Shown: positions 63,137 through 64,000 of the stretch, piece by piece
Layout of the letters: every line of letters begins with the position of its first letter
Position numbering within the stretch: position 1 is the stretch's first letter
Assembly: GCF_041477585.1 (NCBI RefSeq)
Contig: NZ_JBGNYA010000001.1
Span: 2,542,001 to 2,606,000 of the forward strand
DNA from: Halobellus sp. MBLA0158
GTDB taxonomy: Archaea; Halobacteriota; Halobacteria; Halobacteriales; Haloferacaceae
DNA length: 64,000 bases
Direction: 5' to 3'
Program-made: the position numbers and the translations under genes
Notes under the pieces: generated by a model
What the model saw: only the letters and a program-made list of their open reading frames with translations
Databases searched by the model: none
Told to the model about the DNA's origin: nothing

Positions 63137-63271
63137 CTCTCGTCTCGGTACGCCGACAGGAGGAATAACCGTTGTGGAGCCCGGGCCGCGGGCCGAGTGA
63201 CGGGGCGGTTTCGAACCGACCAAAGGGCCGGTATCCCGTAGTTTCAGGTGAACGGGGTGCGGAGCGGAGAT

Positions 63272-64000
63272 ATGGACGAGGACAGACGCGGGTTCCTTAC
63301 GGATCTACTGACCACGGCCAGCCCCTCGGGGTTCGAATCGGCTGGCCAGCGAGTGTGGCTCGACTACGTGCGGGCGTTCGCCGACGACGTCTGGACCGAC
63401 GACTACGGCAACGCGGTCGCGGTCCACGAGGGCGGCGCGGACGCGTCGATCGCCTTCACCGGGCACGCCGACGAGATCGGCTACATCGTCCGGAACATCA
63501 CCGACGACGGCTTCCTCCGGATCGGCTCGATCGGCGGCGCCGACCGCACGGTCTCGCAGGGCCAGCACGTCACCGTCCACGGCGACGAGTCGGTGCCGGG
63601 CGTGATCGGCCAGACCGCGATCCACCTCCGGGACCGCGAGGACGAGTCCTACGAGGACATCGCAGAGCAGTTCGTCGACGTCGGCGCCGACGACGAGGAG
63701 GAAGCCCGCGAGCTCGTCGAGATCGGCGACCCCGTCACGGTCGAGACGCGCGTCCGCGACCTCCACGGTACCAAAGTCGCCGCCCGCGGGATGGACAACC
63801 GCGTCGGGACCTGGTCCGCGGCGGAGGGGCTCCGCGCGGCCGTCGAACGCGACGTCGACGCGACGGTCTACGCCGTCAGCACCGTCCAGGAGGAGGTCGG
63901 CGTCCAGGGCGCGAAGATGGTCGGCTTCGGGCTGGAACCGGACGCGGCGATCGCGGTCGACGTGACCCACGCGACGGACAACCCCGACATCCCCGGCAAG
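63272..64000 (+). CDS. M42-family aminopeptidase (partial, runs off the right edge)
   Basis: 243 residues visible, starting MDEDRRGFLTDLLTTASPSGFE. Metal ligands of the TET/PepA-type fold are in view: His65 in TGHADEIGY, Asp175 in RGMDNRVG, then the catalytic Glu pair in VQEEVGVQGAK (about 205-207) and the Asp in AVDVTHATD. A dinuclear zinc or cobalt peptidase that clears oligopeptides. The insert between about 105 and 150 contains an acidic stretch (VGADDEEEARELV). The end lies outside the window. Confidence 0.93.
   Translation, partial: MDEDRRGFLTDLLTTASPSGFESAGQRVWLDYVRAFADDVWTDDYGNAVAVHEGGADASIAFTGHADEIGYIVRNITDDGFLRIGSIGGADRTVSQGQHVTVHGDESVPGVIGQTAIHLRDREDESYEDIAEQFVDVGADDEEEARELVEIGDPVTVETRVRDLHGTKVAARGMDNRVGTWSAAEGLRAAVERDVDATVYAVSTVQEEVGVQGAKMVGFGLEPDAAIAVDVTHATDNPDIPGK

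Overview
This window comes from a high-GC haloarchaeon. Its proteins are strongly acidic, many genes have a TATA-like box about 27 bases before the start codon (leaderless transcripts), and the ribosomal protein and RNA polymerase gene order is haloarchaeal. The genus cannot be fixed from sequence alone; a member of the Haloferacales is a reasonable guess. I see no rRNA, CRISPR array, intact transposase or integrase.

Layout. 0-7.6 kb is a glycerol locus: glpK and a membrane protein (probable glycerol facilitator) leave one side of a 371-base control region and glpABC leaves the other. 7.8-14.8 kb holds an amino-acid permease with a TrkA-like subunit, a disrupted pair of PurD-like ATP-grasp genes, a universal stress protein, an alpha/beta hydrolase, a small conserved protein and a metallo-beta-lactamase-fold protein. 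15-20.7 kb carries Lhr and Dna2-type helicases in convergent overlap. 20.8-26.1 kb is mixed: a toxin-antitoxin pair, a zinc metalloprotease-like protein, an SRPBCC protein, a rhodanese/metallo-beta-lactamase fusion and membrane proteins. 26.3-32.7 kb is a long informational cluster on the minus strand: tRNA-Ser(GCU), rps13, rps4, rps11, rpoD, tRNA-Leu(CAG), rpl18e, rpl13, rps9, rpoN, rpoK, eno, rps2. 32.9-41.9 kb has a thioredoxin-like protein, an amidotransferase, moaA, an Mrp ATPase, a divergent uracil-DNA glycosylase-like protein, tRNA-Ser(UGA) and a permease with stress-protein domains. 42-45.4 kb is the adk, DUF106, cmk, cbf5 group. 45.4-48 kb, starting at tRNA-Pro(GGG), looks less GC-rich and accessory. 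48-64 kb holds cysK, thiC, a chemoreceptor with a small membrane partner, a membrane-anchored molybdenum oxidoreductase, a geranylgeranyl reductase-like protein, a second toxin-antitoxin pair, an orphan histidine kinase, panE, a YHS-containing metal permease, ipk, mvk and the start of an M42 aminopeptidase.

Three features stand out. (1) An 82-bp near-perfect palindrome occurs three times, at 14002, 24104 and 45312, each time beginning on the last base of a gene's TGA stop codon. (2) The PurD-like gene at 10059-11378 appears to be a chimera: a lower-GC homologue replaced most of the gene, and the native 5' half survives next to it as a truncated copy. (3) Downstream of tRNA-Leu there is a direct duplication of the tRNA 3' end plus an inverted copy, which together would fold into a long hairpin ahead of the rpl18e reading frame.
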